A stretch of 6,127 nt of DNA from an uncultured Erysipelotrichaceae bacterium (GTDB lineage: Bacteria > Bacillota_I > Bacilli_A > Erysipelotrichales > Erysipelotrichaceae), in assembly GCA_947575425.1 (NCBI GenBank), contig CANPNQ010000072.1:1-6127 (forward strand), read 5' to 3'. Positions within the stretch are counted from its first letter, which is position 1; each line of letters starts with the position of its first letter. Positions 5,946 to 6,127 of the stretch are shown here, in pieces. The position numbers and the translations under genes are program-made. The notes below the pieces were generated by a model. It was not told where the DNA came from. It saw only the letters and a list, made by a program, of their open reading frames with translations, and searched no databases.

Positions 5946-6127
5946 CTATCCCCCAAGCAAATGGACATAGCATGAAATCAGGACATCTCCATAAAATAAG
6001 GCCAGAAGAATTCCAGTGACCAAAAAAGGAGCGAACGGCATACAAGAGGTACGCTGTACCTTCCTTCGCCATAAAAGGTACAGCCCCCTTCCCCCGCCCA
6101 ACCATGTCGCAAGCAAGAAGGCCAAGA
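5946..6127 (-). CDS. Prepilin peptidase-like protein (A24 family), last 59 residues
   Basis: The frame is open from the window edge and ends at TAG (5948-5946). The fragment has two hydrophobic segments, LAFLLATWLGGGRGLYLLW and PFAPFLVTGILLALFYGDVL, separated by a basic loop (RRKVQR). MPFAPFLVTGILLALFYGD strongly resembles the (I/L)PF(G/A)PFL..G..(I/A)AL.YGD C-terminal segment of type IV prepilin peptidases (ComC/PilD). These are membrane aspartyl proteases that cut and methylate pseudopilins of competence or type IV pilus systems. The catalytic Asp residues lie upstream of this part and are outside the window, so activity cannot be judged. The pheST promoter lies 142 bases downstream on the same strand. 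A comC neighbourhood is plausible but is not shown by other genes here. A longer overlapping frame (6105-5890) is a shadow. Confidence 0.75.
   Translation of the reverse strand, partial: LAFLLATWLGGGRGLYLLWRRKVQRTSCMPFAPFLVTGILLALFYGDVLISCYVHLLGG

Noticed and set aside
5904..5948. 14-codon ORF (MSGVLWLRTMKVFS) directly after the prepilin peptidase stop
   Set aside because: It is very short, has no family resemblance, and its upstream GGGGGA is simply the Gly-Gly end of the peptidase gene.
5890..6105. 71-residue minus-strand ORF beginning MVGRGKGAVPF
   Set aside because: It overlaps the prepilin-peptidase-like fragment in another frame. The overlapping frame has a recognisable family motif and membrane segments, while this one resembles nothing known to me.

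Overview
The window looks like part of a chromosome of a Gram-positive, low-to-moderate GC bacterium (Bacillota). The evidence is an RNase J, a T-box leader controlling phenylalanyl-tRNA synthetase, AGGAGG-type ribosome binding sites, sigma-A promoters of the TTGAAA/TATACT kind and a ComC/PilD-like prepilin peptidase. I cannot place it to genus; a gut clostridial or erysipelotrichial lineage is only a guess. No transposase, integrase, CRISPR array, tRNA or rRNA gene is visible.

Plus strand, left half: the 3' part of an RNase J gene (cut by the window edge) ends in an intrinsic terminator. It is followed by a membrane-anchored metallophosphoesterase of the YkuE type, which also ends in an intrinsic terminator. 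In both genes the stop codon sits in the terminator loop. The metallophosphoesterase has unusual substitutions at three normally conserved active-site positions.

Middle (1821-2040), between convergent genes: this 220-base gap is not empty. It holds a perfect 7-bp dyad, a near-consensus plus-strand promoter (TTGACA-N17-TACAAT), a well-spaced ribosome binding site with a 22-codon ORF, and a hairpin that best fits the terminator of the opposing pheST operon. The hairpin lies inside the small ORF, so plus-strand transcripts stopped there would lack a stop codon.

Minus strand, right half: promoter, then a phenylalanine T-box leader (specifier UUC, UGGU bulge, terminator with seven U), then pheS, then pheT 14 bases later. 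Together these make the alpha and beta chains of the alpha2-beta2 phenylalanyl-tRNA synthetase, induced when tRNA-Phe is uncharged. pheT is broken by one in-frame TAA at codon 576 of 802. The frame continues unchanged on the other side, and the stop replaces a Glu that family members normally carry. Because the enzyme is essential, this is either a base error or a real and very unusual lesion.

Far right: the last 59 codons of a prepilin-peptidase-like gene on the minus strand enter the window upstream of the pheST promoter.
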